Positions 44,301 to 52,704 are shown, counted from the first letter of the stretch. The stretch is 64,000 nt of DNA from Lepidostoma basale (GCA_022606425.2 JAHDVF020001348.1:997001-1061000); one strand, 5' to 3'. A program made the numbers and translations. The notes: generated by a model not told the origin, from the sequence alone.

Positions 44301-44773
44301 TAACTAATTACAATGTAATAATTCGTACAATCTAATTTTCAAACTGCTAGAAATGTGAACTTGAAAAATGAGGCAATACCATAAACTAGCAAAGTACTTA
44401 AATTAAATGCACAATCGATTTTATAATGCGATGTCTCGAATTCTTTGACACCAGTAGAAAATTCATAGAATGATTTACTACTATAAATATAGTCATTACA
44501 ATACACGTGTTATTTTTATAGAATGACGTCACATTCACACAATCACGTTGATACATTGTTTAAATTGTGTTCAGGTGCATTAACATCATCGACACCTTAT
44601 TGAGAAAATATAATAATGAAACAATAACAAAAGATAAATACATTTTAAATTAACAGCTACTAACCGACGGGAGGTGTGTCGGAGATCATGCATGCTGCCG
44701 CTTGAATTCCTTCGATCAGCTTTTCAAACGCCTGGGAATCGTATATTTTACAAGTTCTTATCTTCGAATCCAT
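29166..44773 (-). CDS. ANKZF1: ANKZF1/Vms1 orthologue, complete 11-exon gene (peptidyl-tRNA hydrolase of ribosome quality control)
   Basis: Joining 44773-44665, 42858-42652, 42144-41966, 40539-40394, 38727-38595, 37045-36823, 35717-35158, 34170-34010, 32093-31952, 31111-30959 and 29312-29166 gives 2160 nt, exactly 720 codons with the stop, all junctions in phase. Length 719 is close to the vertebrate protein (about 726). Domains: C2H2-type zinc finger (Cys59, Cys62, His76, His82), VLRF1 release-factor-like domain (about 110-330) with GKAQ and Gln231 at the catalytic position, low-complexity linker (about 340-515), two ankyrin-like repeats (about 520-605), a Lys/Glu coiled coil with a weak p97-binding-like AA motif (about 630-660), and a Cys-rich C-terminus (Cys680, 683, 700, 704). 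Family knowledge: it cleaves stalled nascent chains from tRNA on 60S subunits and works with Cdc48/p97. Introns are filled with mobile elements. Confidence 0.95.
29518..29932. mobile_element. TIR MITE in the last ANKZF1 intron
   Basis: TIRs of about 35 bp (ATATCGTGGGTATACTGGCA … TGCCAGTATACCCACGATAT) are perfect. The interior has no coding frame of note. Confidence 0.9.
29936..30122 (+). repeat. dispersed repeat R3, copy 2
   Basis: Shares about 180 bp with 1042-1225 (for example TTGTATCTCAATAGAGACGA and CGATCGCTTTATGTT). It starts directly at the edge of the MITE ending at 29932. Confidence 0.75.
30321..30462. mobile_element. short foldback element
   Basis: TACAACATTTTGAATGTATA … pairs over about 52 bp with … TATACATTCAAAATGTTGTA around a 36-nt loop. 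Confidence 0.85.
30486..30605 (+). mobile_element. ANKZF1: short interspersed element S2 copy in the last ANKZF1 intron
   Basis: Contains GTAAGTCCCGCATGGACGGG, GGCCTAGGGAGTGC and CTATAACAGTTTCGGGTAAG, parallel to the copy at 19.7 kb. Confidence 0.8.
30595..30780 (+). mobile_element. LINE-H fragment
   Basis: Contains IKLQLFVNRYLHSIFKIFWP with a diverged continuation, parallel to the copy at 8.5-9.1 kb. Confidence 0.6.
30779..30930 (-). mobile_element. LINE-A internal fragment
   Basis: CATTCTTTCTTCATTCATTC through AAACATTCGTCCAAGAGATC corresponds to the LINE-A segment coding KGSLRWFG; it abuts ANKZF1 exon 10 within about 30 bp. Confidence 0.75.
30959..31111 (-). CDS. ANKZF1: ANKZF1 exon 10: coiled coil
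   Basis: ANIPGPLTAEALEQEKEKK leads into a long Lys/Glu/Gln helix. The helix contains KKAAQKKAKR, which resembles the p97/VCP-interacting motif R-x5-AA-x2-R, but the leading Arg is replaced by Gln. Binding to p97 is therefore only probable. Confidence 0.93.
31197..31625 (+). mobile_element. LINE-A RT palm fragment split by an L2-like tail
   Basis: 31197-31340 codes GVKQGN, LFNLYMETCMK and CLLYAD; 31580-31625 resumes with DDAVLLADSQHE, so the catalytic YADD is split by the insert. Confidence 0.8.
31336..31583 (-). mobile_element. L2/Jockey-like LINE tail nested in LINE-A
   Basis: Minus-strand frame codes SAWNNLPSHLRCINEPTDFR and SKLKTHLF. GGAT appears at both edges of the insert as a short duplication. 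Confidence 0.7.
31952..32093 (-). CDS. ANKZF1: ANKZF1 exon 9: second ankyrin repeat
   Basis: The exon codes QLLGLGSDPCLRNKQLQTPY, continuing with the family pattern TR-x-FR-x-F. The final AK|A junction leads into NIPGPLT, which is conserved in ANKZF1. Confidence 0.94.
32138..33118 (-). mobile_element. LINE-A longest copy (about 980 bp)
   Basis: Two open frames code LLYADDAVLLADNEHELQIL, MMNVNKSKVMIFEKEETTTV, VYLGSMFTRDGRVERDIERR, HNGVLLPTLMYGSEAWNWQK and RGRPRKRG. It abuts ANKZF1 exon 9 (acceptor at about 32094) within about 45 bp. Confidence 0.9.
33427..33690 (+). mobile_element. LINE-A 3' copy
   Basis: Codes KKLYVNDVNGTRKRGRPRKT and RSQRNRRVCMTRCMYVEE and ends GCGTGATGGTTAGTTAGTTAG. Confidence 0.87.
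34010..34170 (-). CDS. ANKZF1: ANKZF1 exon 8: first ankyrin repeat
   Basis: The exon codes LWDSLKRGETEVAMMM and then DGNTALHKASIAEQPDLV, with the ankyrin signature G-x-T-A-L-H. Acceptor TTTATTACAG, donor GTGAGA at phase 2. Confidence 0.94.
34275..35125 (-). mobile_element. LINE-A'' diverged subfamily copy
   Basis: Codes LYMDKCMKELDGKNAGAKMN, CLLYADDAVLIADSMDDLQV, VYLGSMFTRDGIMEKDIGRR and GRPRKTWYDQMNQFN. It differs consistently from the main family and sits between ANKZF1 exons 7 and 8. Confidence 0.85.
35158..35717 (-). CDS. ANKZF1: ANKZF1 exon 7: low-complexity linker
   Basis: This is the largest exon (560 nt). It codes a Ser/Lys/Asn-rich, probably disordered linker that includes ETAEIFQKTIEAMVSSGSG at its start and KQLVDLSLVDTLQEFDNYPK in the middle. 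Basic clusters such as KKKNKK are present. Little is conserved across the family here, but both splice phases fit. Confidence 0.9.
35800..36180 (-). mobile_element. LINE-A' 3' copy with AAC-type tail
   Basis: Starts CCAACAACAACAAGAGCAGG and continues through TTTGATTCATTTGGACATGC, the diverged equivalent of the TWHDQINQI-coding part. Confidence 0.75.
36195..36615 (+). mobile_element. LINE-D copy
   Basis: Codes MKTLRTIAGKTLRDRVRNTR, DIIRWSRQRKRDWYGHVQRM and RPPKRWKDSWESTSQEEQ, ending AAGAAGAAGAAGAAG. It lies between ANKZF1 exons 7 and 6. Confidence 0.85.
36823..37045 (-). CDS. ANKZF1: ANKZF1 exon 6: end of VLRF1 domain
   Basis: The exon reads HVKDQLTLWREDLAACSHIL and includes NQAALFGDGSPLWRSDRRLR and PFPTRRPSQKEV, matching the family's conserved release-factor-like C-terminal helix and strand. 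GC-rich. Acceptor TTGTGCAG, donor G|GTTAGT. Confidence 0.95.
37077..37155. mobile_element. foldback MITE M1 fragment
   Basis: ACACATTTTCTAGAAATTTG and TGACATGCTCCCATTTTCGA then CATCATCAAATGT match one M1 arm. Confidence 0.6.
37156..37346. mobile_element. 191-bp TIR MITE in ANKZF1 intron 5
   Basis: Ends ATTAGGTGTATAACATTGCT and AAAGTTATACACCTAAT are inverted repeats that extend to GGCGGAAGC. An internal small palindrome TCTCCCATC…GATGGGAGA is present. Confidence 0.88.
37428..37473 (+). ncRNA. hammerhead-ribozyme-like motif (type I layout)
   Basis: Order seen: AATATCA (37428-37434), core CTGAGGA (37435-37441), stem II GGAC/GTCC (37443-37446 with 37453-37456) with loop CGGGTT, core GAAA (37457-37460), a minimal stem III with GTC at 37464-37466, then TGATATT (37467-37473), the exact complement of the first seven bases. 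This matches hammerhead consensus except for one extra A before stem II. Such ribozymes are known in Penelope-like retroelements. It lies antisense to ANKZF1 in intron 5. Activity is not shown. Confidence 0.6.
37495..37570 (+). repeat. copy of the repeat at 15.5 kb
   Basis: AGTGTTGTATATACAAAGTA, CATAAAAAAGAAAAAGACAA and CATCTACAACACAAAGTATG are shared with 15505-15585. Confidence 0.7.
37640..37885 (+). mobile_element. LINE-D truncated copy
   Basis: Codes KSKLRNYKTCLRPTISYSVE and, in another frame, MKTQRMIADKTLRDCIRNTR before breaking at CACCAGACTACCC. Confidence 0.78.
37955..38322 (-). mobile_element. LINE-E 3' copy
   Basis: Frame 38313-38041 codes SLRDRVRNDTVREKTKVTDI, KWQWAGHVARSSDEKWTRRL and GRPQLRWKDDLNRHVGITWM. 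Confidence 0.87.
38335..38465 (-). mobile_element. LINE-G fragment
   Basis: Minus-strand sequence matches 900-1040 (ATACCACAATGCCTCAAGAC region, NPTELGYAIFGKLR-like frame). Confidence 0.6.
38595..38727 (-). CDS. ANKZF1: ANKZF1 exon 5: catalytic loop
   Basis: The exon codes HKIFHAYVSRRGQGKAQVTR and then RSAGASLRRYN. In this family a glutamine of the G-x-[AS]-Q motif replaces the GGQ of release factors and performs peptidyl-tRNA cleavage. Here the motif is GKAQ with Gln231 intact. Confidence 0.95.
39300..39420 (+). repeat. direct repeat R4, copy 1
   Basis: CTCAATTTCAATATCTATGA, GTCAAATCCAAATATAAATC and CAATGTACAGAAGAAACTAG recur about 650 bp downstream. The end codes RRTCVSQCTEETREICQ, LINE-A-like. 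Confidence 0.8.
39670..39919. mobile_element. 250-bp TIR MITE between the R4 repeats
   Basis: TIRs GAAGACTACAGGGGAAAAAC and GTTTTTCCCCTGTAGTCTTC extend to about 33 bp (through AAGGAATGTCAGT). No coding capacity. Confidence 0.9.
39971..40100 (+). repeat. direct repeat R4, copy 2
   Basis: Same blocks as 39300-39420 at about 95 percent identity by eye; LINE-A 3' sequence continues to about 40140. Confidence 0.8.
40394..40539 (-). CDS. ANKZF1: ANKZF1 exon 4: VLRF1 core
   Basis: The exon codes WAVIMCAGGRFAGAIFRGG, the glycine-rich core strand of VLRF1. Entry at phase 0 after TTTTTAG; exit at phase 2 with GTAAGC. Confidence 0.94.
40575..41122 (-). mobile_element. LINE-A copy
   Basis: Begins ACTAACTAACTAACCATCAC. 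The 41084-40863 frame codes HNGVLLPTLMYGNEAWNWQK and NENIRSECGANDGVMNKIMK. It is just upstream of ANKZF1 exon 4, in intron 3. Confidence 0.9.
41158..41320 (+). mobile_element. RT-like fragment of another LINE
   Basis: Codes ERVNRYKYLGFCLNDEWDSG, the RT region just after the palm (YLG motif). Nothing longer is preserved. Confidence 0.6.
41695..41832. mobile_element. foldback MITE M1, degraded
   Basis: TTTTATTTTATGGAAATGAC, CGTTTTGCCTTTCTTAAGCA and an inverted partner near ATTTATAGAAAACAGACTTAC. Confidence 0.6.
41966..42144 (-). CDS. ANKZF1: ANKZF1 exon 3: start of VLRF1 domain
   Basis: An acidic Ser/Asp/Glu run is followed by FTNKSGQVLSVYRCLLHHKK, the first strand pair of the VLRF1 fold. The exon ends at phase 0 with AAG|GTGGGG. 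A longer reading frame past this donor is intronic. Confidence 0.92.
42652..42858 (-). CDS. ANKZF1: ANKZF1 exon 2: zinc finger
   Basis: The exon codes CSTCAAGPFSSRLLQTEHYR and then SRWHTLNLRRRL, a C-x2-C-x13-H-x5-H finger followed by the Asn-Leu-Arg motif seen in this family, where it helps 60S binding. It is strikingly GC-rich compared with the surrounding introns. Acceptor CTTCCAG, donor G|GTGACT. Confidence 0.94.
42986..43872 (+). mobile_element. decayed mariner element in ANKZF1 intron 1
   Basis: Ends TACGAGGTGTGGCAATTAAA and TTTAATTCCCACAACTCGTA are imperfect TIRs beside TA. Interrupted frames code SGFKQHAVIRFLVVTGVKSA, then FFDIHGIIHREYVPEGQTV, FYVEVLERL and HDNAPAHSSLILRKYFAKYP, the mariner HTH region and DDD catalytic surroundings, with stops and deletions. 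Not functional. Confidence 0.92.
43873..44664. other. ANKZF1 intron 1, AT-rich remainder
   Basis: Between the mariner and exon 1 nothing recognisable is present. Confidence 0.5.
44665..44773 (-). CDS. ANKZF1: ANKZF1 exon 1 with start codon
   Basis: The ATG at 44773 opens MDSKIRTCKIYDSQAFEKLI. Upstream is a run without an in-frame continuation, suiting a 5' UTR. The donor is G|GTTAGT at phase 1. Homology of this short N-terminus is weak, but phase and distance fit. Confidence 0.8.
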
Positions 44774-45174
44774 TATTGAGGTTATGTGTCACGCAACTGA
44801 CCGATTTATTGTGTATTTGTAAAACAATGTGTATAAACAACAGGCTTAAAGCTTCGAAATTCTTCGCCACTCTACATGTTACAAGCAAACCAACCGGCTA
44901 GTTTGCGAAAATTGCACTCATTTCACAACTTCAAGAAAACATTGTGAAATACTTTCAGACAAACTCTTCCAGACGTCAAATATAAGTTACCATACGTGAA
45001 AATATACTTGGCCAAAGTGATGCAATAATTCATTTCAAGAACAAGCGGGGTACTTTTAATTTTCATTGAAATAGAAAAGAAAAGAAAATGCTTAAATGCT
45101 GCGTATATAAAATCTATTACATGTTGTGAAATCAGTTAATGAAATAATTTTTCTTCATGTATTTCTATTAGTAA

Positions 45175-45345
45175 TCAGCCGAGGAAAACTGTCCTTCACA
45201 AGTGTGGGTCCGCATGTGATTGAAGAGCCCAATCTGAGATTCATACACTCTGGGGCAGGTGAAGGCGCTGGCAGTGCAGCTGTCACCGTTTCCCGATGGT
45301 CTTTCCTTTCTACTTCTCCTCTCTGCGGCGTCGTCTCTGTATTAT
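45175..45345 (-). mobile_element. LINE-derived zinc-finger tail fragment
   Basis: Minus-strand frame reads DSCTASAFTCPRVYESQIGL and FNHMRTH before stops. Such a single finger with the IGL-x-x-H phrase typically follows non-LTR RT sequences. It lies upstream of ANKZF1, not part of it. Confidence 0.55.
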
Positions 45346-45427
45346 GCTTTAAGTTCTGCGTGCCTTCATATGCTGTTATTATCCACCTTGGTATGTCTTT
45401 TGCAGTCATTTCTATTAATCATTTATT

Positions 45428-45720
45428 ATGAACTAACCAACGGTTTTCTCGGGGGGAATAAGCAGAAAGAATGAACCACCAAACTATATTATTTTTTAGC
45501 ACATTTATACAGCCTGTTATGTTTATTACTGGTTTAATATTGTCATGTTGTTCTCAGATTGGCCGTTTTCATGCTTCATTCGTATCTTTAGGGTAAATTC
45601 TATATTTATCTGTGTCCAAAGCACAATTTTGAAAATTGTGTTATTTTGTTCATAATACTTTCGCTTATCTCCAATTTTCTCATATATTCGACTTCGATAT
45701 TTATAGATTGATTTACGATA
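45428..45720 (-). mobile_element. LINE-A heavily diverged 3' fragment
   Basis: AACTAACCAACGGTTTTCTC, GGAATAAGCAGAAAGAATGA and a trace of the central region. Confidence 0.55.
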
Positions 45721-46857
45721 AACGGATATGTAATATATTATTTATAACGTGCTTACTTTATTTTCATCGGGATTTTTGGCAGTTTGACATGTTGTTGTTT
45801 GTTCATCACAAAGTTCTAAGTGTATACACAATTTCGCACTGCATTAAACGTAAAAAATCCATTCAAATATTATATGGCATTTATCAGGAAAGTAAGTATT
45901 TTCAATTTCTAAAGCGTTCCGTGTATGATTAGTTTGTTTATGGCTTTATTAATAACGTAAGCAGTTGCTTGATTACGACAAATATGTGCATAGTCTTAAT
46001 AAACAAATGAAACGCAAATAATACTATATAAATACTGTATATTTTCATATGAATATCTAAAAATCAAGAGTAATTTTCAATTTTTTTATATATAACAACA
46101 TGAAATAACATGGTCTCTTTATCTTGTTTTTATTATCTTTATTGTAAAATTTTCAAAATTTTGTAAAACTTAAAATAAAATAATTTTGTTTAACATTTCA
46201 ACAAGTTTGATCACATATCATATTATAAAAAATACTGTACATTTTAAACTTCTTAACGGTCTTAAAAATCATAATTATATAATATAATGTATATGGACCT
46301 AAATAATAACAAACGTCATCAAAATATTTTATAAATAGGCAAAAACCCTTACGGTTATCGTCAAAGAAAGAGTGCGAGAATTTTATTTTGAATACAAAAA
46401 AGCGAGAGAGGAATATTTCGATTATCTGCGAAAGGAATACGAAATGCACGCAATGCGCATGCCCGAGAACGTTTCTGTATTATTATGAATTTTGTTCTGA
46501 TTATTGTTGTATGACATTAAACAAACAAACGAACTATGTTAAATCTAAATAATGTTCAAATAGTACTTAATTATAATGTTAAAGCTGACAGTCATTATTG
46601 AGAGAATATGTGGAGTTCCACTGAAAATGTTGGGATTTATTCTCCGAACTGGTAGAGTTTTCAGGAATCCCTATGTTTTTAAATCTTCAAATATTTATGT
46701 AAAATTTACTGAATTTAAATATTGGTATTACAGGTATTCAAGAAGGTTCATATTCAATACAATGGATTTTAAATTTTATTATCGCTTACATATTCATATA
46801 CAACGTTTTTAAAAAAATGGTAATTTTGTTTTTATTATTACTGAATTAAAAAAAAAA
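45721..46857. other. AT-rich intergenic stretch
   Basis: No repeat family of this window and no coding signal was recognised. Confidence 0.5.
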
Positions 46858-47620
46858 AAACTAACTAACCATCACGCCGTCTCCCCGAGGGGATAGGCAG
46901 AAAGAATGGACTGCCTCGCTTTTCTTTCCTGACATATTTCTCTCGTTTCCTCAACATTCATAGATCGGGTTATGCATGCGCGTCGATTTCTCTGACTCCT
47001 CACATGGCCGACATTCAATATTTGATTTATTTGATCGTGCCACGTTTTCCTCGGTCTTCCTCTACTTCTGGTTCCATTTACATTGTTAACATATAATTTT
47101 TTACCATTCTTTCTTCATTAATTCTTTCCATATGTCCAAACCATCTTAATGATCCTTTCATTATTTTGTTCATGACACCATCATTCGCACCGCATTCACT
47201 TCTTATATTTTCATTCGACACTCTATTACACACAGAGTATCCACACATTCGTCTAAGAGATCTCATTTCAACTGCATTTATTCTACTTTCATCCTTCTTT
47301 TGCCAGTTCCATGATTCGCTTCCATACATAAGGGTCGGTAGAAGAACACCATTGTGCACTGCCATTCTTGCTTTTTTGGATAGGTTTTTGTTTGCGATGA
47401 CAACTTTAAGTGCACCATTCACTTTGTTGCCTGCCCCAACGCTTCTTTCAATATCCCTCTCCACTCGCCCATCTCTTGTAAAGATACTACCTAAATACAC
47501 GAACTCATCTACTTGCTCCAAATTTTCACCATTCACGCTGATGTTACAGACTGTCATGATTTCTTCTTTTTCAAATATCATTACCTTGGACTTATTAACA
47601 TTCATCATCAGATCATTTGA
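46858..47620 (-). mobile_element. LINE-A copy with longest unbroken frame of the family
   Basis: Frame 47608-47078 (176 codons) codes MMNVNKSKVMIFEKEEIMTV through KKARMAVHNGVLLPTLMYGS and MNKIMKGSLRWFGHMER. The 3' end is ACTAACTAACCATCACGCCG. Confidence 0.92.
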
Positions 47621-48093
47621 ATATTATTTATGTATATGTTATATGTTATAGTTCTTGGTCCGTAAGGTTGGTACCGGTCGATGTCGAAATAAAGACAAAA
47701 GTGGACGTTGTTAAAAAAAACATCGTTTTATTTAATTATTACGGTGTGATTTGATTTTATTTGGCTCCGTTGAAAAGAAGAAAATTTTCAAATGTTTTTC
47801 TTATCAGAACTACGCCCTATTTTGTATCATCATATTAATTAATTAATTGAGGCGTTAGAAGTTTTTTATGTATCATAAATTACGGGCACAATATGTGCAC
47901 CATCTAAAAAGAACATTTTGTGTTAAATTATTTTTATTTTGTTATTTTATTTTATATCATTGTATTTTATATTATTTGTTTTAGATTTATTTTGTGGGTG
48001 TTGGACTATCGAAGTGTGCGCGGGAGATGCCTATTGGTGGCGATGAGGTTCGCAACCCATCACACCGCGTCTCCCGCGGAGCGAAAAGAGAAG

Positions 48094-48170
48094 GATCAGT
48101 AAAAGTGTGACAGTCCATTCTTTCTGCCTACCCTTTCGGGGAGACGGCGTGATGGTTAGTTAGTTAGTTT
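48094..48170 (+). mobile_element. LINE-A extreme 3' end
   Basis: AAAAGTGTGACAGTCCATTC … GGAGACGGCGTGATGGTTAG and the TTAG tail. Confidence 0.85.
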
Positions 48171-48848
48171 AAATTATGAGTACAATTGAAATTACCATAA
48201 AAATCTTGCACAATCAATCTTTCATAATGTTCCTGCAATTCAAAATGCTCCCTCCGCGAACATTAAACTTCTATAAAATCGGTAGGGCGCCTACCTGGTG
48301 GATGGATGCACAAAGGTAATATATGTTTTCGGTTAAGTACCGTGCAATACCATTTTTAACTGCCGAACGGCGGGGAGGGGAGCGGAGGGGGGAAGGTACT
48401 TTCCTCACGCGGTTGGTGATGTGTGGAGAGGACGCAATTCGCCACAGATTCTCAAACTTTCTTGAACAACTAATCTTACAATACTATCTGCATGAAATGC
48501 CAATGTTTAGATGTTTATTTTTTCATAAAATATTTTTTTTATATTTGTAAATTCGCCATATTCTACCCAAAATCATACAAGATATGCCTATATTTATGAG
48601 TTTAATTATTTCGGCATTTATATTTATGTTTTAAAGTACATAATGGTTCTGATTTAGAAAAATTGGTTTGGTTCATGTGGTGCTCCCGTAAATTTGGAGA
48701 TATTTCGTGTATAAGTAAATTGCTTTGGTTTGTGTTTGATGTGGTTTATATAAAGAATTTTGACAGGTGTAAAAATTAATTTTGCATTTGTTCCAATGAC
48801 AATTTAAATAATTTCTTCAATAAAAGTTCTTGATGGTGTTGGGTTGTT
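48171..48848. other. intergenic stretch with purine-rich GC block
   Basis: 48361-48425 is G-rich (CGGCGGGGAGGGGAGCGGAG) in otherwise AT-rich DNA. No gene can be supported. Confidence 0.4.
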
Positions 48849-51445
48849 TTATTTATTTATTTATTTATTTATTTATTTTGTTGTTGATGGAATTAATTCC
48901 AATACATTATTCATAATACAGATAAGTTACTTAAATCTAGGAACATTTTAAAACAGTAACAGTAAACAATTAGCCTAGGACAAGTTAAGAGGATAATCTG
49001 GAAGAGAGTAAAGAAGAAAGATTAATAGATATGTATACTAGAGATGAGCAACAAGAACACGACTGCAATTAGCTAACGACATATTTGATTATATTGTGGA
49101 AGGATTACAAGGTACAAGTAGTCTCAGTGACAAACAAATAGTAAAAGCTAGTAAAAGCTGCATCTGGTTTAGACAATTTAAGGGTTTGATGGAGGTCGAT
49201 ATTTTTTAAGTTTAGACAAAAAAGAATTTAGATTTAATCCAAAAAAATCTAAGTCTTGACAACAGTTTACAAGTCTAGTCATTCTAGGTATAGGTGCATT
49301 ATATCCGTAATTTGTTTTATGGAGATTTTCGTGAAAAAGTTTAATTTGCCTTAGATTCCGGGTGGGTACATTGAATTTTATATTTTCGAGAAGACAGGGT
49401 GCATCAAAGTGTGAGTTTATTATTTTAAAAAAGGAGATTAAATCATTTTTATTTCTGCGATCAACTAATGGTGAAATATTTAGTAGCTTTTCCAAGTCAG
49501 AATAGGAGTAATCTTCTCTGTCAAGTCTGAGCATTCGACCAATTTTCCTTAGAAAACGATGTTGTACAGACTCAATATTAGAAATGTGAATTTCATAGTA
49601 TGGGGACCAGACTACTGAAGCATATTCCAAGTGTGGGCGAACTAGGGCGCAATAGAGTGATTTGAGGGTGGAAATGTTTTTGAAGTCGGATGAGATTCTA
49701 TTGATAAAGCCCAGAAGTTTATATGATTTGTTGACAGATAGCTCAATATGTGTGGTAAATGTTAATTTAGAGTCGAGTGTGATTCCTAGGTCACGTATGG
49801 TAGTTTCATTTGATAACTGTACATTGTCAATGTTATAAGGGTAATCTATTGGATTATGTTTTCGAAAAAATCGCATAACTTTACATTTATCAGTATTCAA
49901 TTTTAGGTCATTTCGTACACACCATTCACTAAATGATATTAAGTCAGCTTGAAGAAGAAGACAATCTTCTGAAGTATTTATGACTTTGAGAATTTTGTTG
50001 TCATCAGCAAATAACCAGAACGATGAGTTATTAATTGACATGTGTATATCATTAATAAATAAGTTAAATAGTAAGGGAGCAAGGTGGGCTCCTTGTGGTA
50101 CACCCGAAGTCACGTCTATAGGATTTGATAGATAATTATTGATTCGTACTATTTGTTTCCTATTATTGAGGTAAGATTTAATAAGTGAGAGAAATGGGTC
50201 ACCTATACCCAGCGCATATAACTTGGAGAGAAGAAAATGGTGATTTACTTTATCAAAAGCTTTGGAAAAGTCAGTGTAAATTACATCAAGTTGTTTATTT
50301 TGTTCGAGACCTTTAACGAGATAATCAGTAAAAGAAAGAAGATTTGTTGTGGTAGATTTTTTTGATCTAAAGCCATGTTGTTGATCGATAAGTATGTGAT
50401 TGAAGAGTGGTGTTATTTTGGACGTAATAATGGATTCGAATAATTTAGGGATATGAGACAAAATTGATATTGGTCGATAATTTTTTATATCAGCTTTGTC
50501 TCCAGTTTTGAAAATGGGTTGAATGTAAGACAGTTTCCATTTTTCAAGAAATGTTCCGGACGTAAGTGAAGAATTAAATAGTGTACAGAGAGGTTTATAT
50601 AAAGTAGTTTTACATTTCTTGAGAACTATTTCAGGAATCAAGTCCGGTCCCGAGCAAGATTTTCCCTTTAGTGACTTTAATGCGATAAGGACATCTGAGG
50701 GTTGTATCTGTAGGTGGTTTAAGTCTACCGTTTTATTATAGTTTAGTACAAGGTTATTGGTGTTTGAATTGAAGGAATACACAGAAGAGAAATGAGATGC
50801 AAGAAGGTTAGATATATCTTGACCATTGGATGCTATGATATCATCAAGAAACATATTTGATGGTAGATTGTTATCGGTTCTTTTTTCAGCAACGAAGTGC
50901 CAAAACTTTTTGGGATTGGAGTTTAATACTCTTTCTGTTTCCTCAATATAGGAGTTGTGACATAACACGGATTCAATATTACATTGCGATCGAAGATGAG
51001 AGAATTGTTTATAATAAGTTAAGCGACCAGTAGATTTGTACAACTTATGTACTTTCTTTTTCTCAATTATTAATGTTTTAAGTTTTGGGCTAAACCATTT
51101 TAGAAATTTAGGTGGATAGAAGATTCTAGTAGGTATAAAATTTTCGATAGCTTGGGTGAGGACAGAGTTTAAGTTTGAAAGACTTTCGTTTATATCATCT
51201 GTTTGGAAGTGGGAATTCCAATCTACTTGTTCCAGGAATTCATTCATTTCGAAATAATTACCGTCTGTATAATTTTTATAAGTAGTGTTTTTCGGGATAA
51301 GAATTTCAGTTTTTGTTGATATTTGAAAGATAAAAAAAAGGGGTGGATGATATTTATCAATTGGTACAAGTGTTTCGTCAGCTTCGTGAACTTGAATTGA
51401 GGGCATATTACTAAAGATTAGGTCAAGATATGATCGAAAAGCATT
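48849..51445 (-). mobile_element. LINE-C: 5'-truncated non-LTR retrotransposon with open reverse transcriptase
   Basis: A single open frame (49178-51406, 742 codons; open to about 51440) codes the last strand of an endonuclease domain (DLIFSN...D-x-YHPP) and a full reverse transcriptase. Blocks include NYRPISILSHIPKLFESII, YTDFSKAFDKVNHHFLL, the SGVPQG motif, and FADD in place of the usual YADD. A C-terminal thumb region follows. The 3' end has an AAAT-repeat tail (plus-strand TTTA run at 48849-48879). It is Jockey-like in layout. Lack of stops suggests recent insertion, but loss of the endonuclease makes this copy non-autonomous. Confidence 0.9.
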
Positions 51446-52025
51446 TTAAGTGCCTAATTAGAGTTAATTTAAAAAAAAACGGTGGATACGTGGAATATAA
51501 ATTAAATAAGCACAAATGCTAGTTAGTTAGTTAGTTTTTTAAGTCTATAAAAAAAAACTGAAATACCATAGCACAATGGTGTTCTTGTTATCCTCCAATT
51601 TTACGCTATAAGTATTTTGAGGTGGTATCTAAATGGTCATTTCACAAAACCGGTTGTGATTACGTCAAAATTACATAACAATTGACCAAAAAATTCGCCA
51701 TTCTTCACTCCACTACCCTTCTGATTCATCTTTGGTCTACCAGTCTGGTAACATGTCCTGCAAATTACCATTTGAGCTTAACCACCCTTTCGACGATATC
51801 CGTTACTCCCGACATTCTACATATCTCTAAGAGTCTTACATGTAGCATGACTCTTACATGTTTCATTAGTGCTATACGAAGTATCCTTATGGTAGACTTG
51901 GTGAGGGTTAGCGTTTCTGCTTCCATACAAACCTTGGGGATTGTTGGTATAGAAAAACATCTTCAGATAGCCATATGCTGCCTACCCATGGCCGAATCTC
52001 CTCTGAAGCTCAGCTGTTTGACTAT

Positions 52026-52265
52026 CTTCTCAGCTTAGGTCGTTTGACCTGTTTATGACGGTGAGCTGTCCTGTGATGATAATATCCAGCCATCCCTCAA
52101 TCTCTTGGCGGCATTCCTGGTAATCTCTTGCTGCTGAGGTTTTTATCTTTGACGATTTTTGCAACTCTTGTGTCCTCCAAGCTGTCCACATGATCTCTCC
52201 GAAAATGCCTTCTGCTTCTTCCCCACCTTACTATGTCCTCAACATCATAAACAGTCCTTATCATT
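52026..52265 (-). mobile_element. LINE-I 3' fragment
   Basis: TTAGGTCGTTTGACCTGTTT, GACGGTGAGCTGTCCTGTGA and the region coding RKARRG-type motifs match 62812-63065. Confidence 0.7.
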
Positions 52266-52319
52266 TCATTTCTGATCAGATCTCCGAGGGTTCTGCTTGC
52301 GATGTAAAGGAAAAAAAAT

Positions 52320-52702
52320 CTTCTTCTTCATCTTTGTTGTAGACTTATGTGGTCGGTTCTCCAGAGTGTTGCTCCTCCTGTGAGGTAGATTCCCAGCTGT
52401 CTTTCCATCTTTTAGTAGGTCTTCCACGAGGACGAGTCCCATGAGGCTGATTAAGTAGTGCAATATAGGGGAGTCTGGTGGTGTCCATTCTTTGGACTTG
52501 ACCATACCAGTTTCTTCTTCGCTGTCTACTCCATCTTATAATATCATCAGCCTCACATATCTCTTTAATTCTGGTGTTCCTAAAGCGATCTCTCAGTATC
52601 TTGCCTGCTATCGTCCTCAGTATCTTCATCTCAGAAGTCCTCAAAACTTGTTTGGTCCTTACTGTGTCTACATATGTGTGGTCTGTTTTATTGTACGGGT
52701 GT
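52320..52702 (-). mobile_element. LINE-D copy
   Basis: Frame 52644-52345 codes MRTSEMKILRTIAGKILRDR, WSRQRRRNWYGQVQRMDTTR and GRPTKRWKDSWESTSQEEQ. Confidence 0.87.
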
Positions 52703-52704
52703 GA

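Noticed and set aside
45126..45474. Hydrophobic plus-strand frames resembling a secreted protein
   Set aside because: They are opposite a LINE-type zinc-finger tail, and no splice or family evidence supports them.
47920..48102. 60-codon frame before the LINE-A end at 48.1 kb
   Set aside because: An acceptor-like TTTTAG precedes it, but there is no recognisable protein and it runs into LINE-A sequence.
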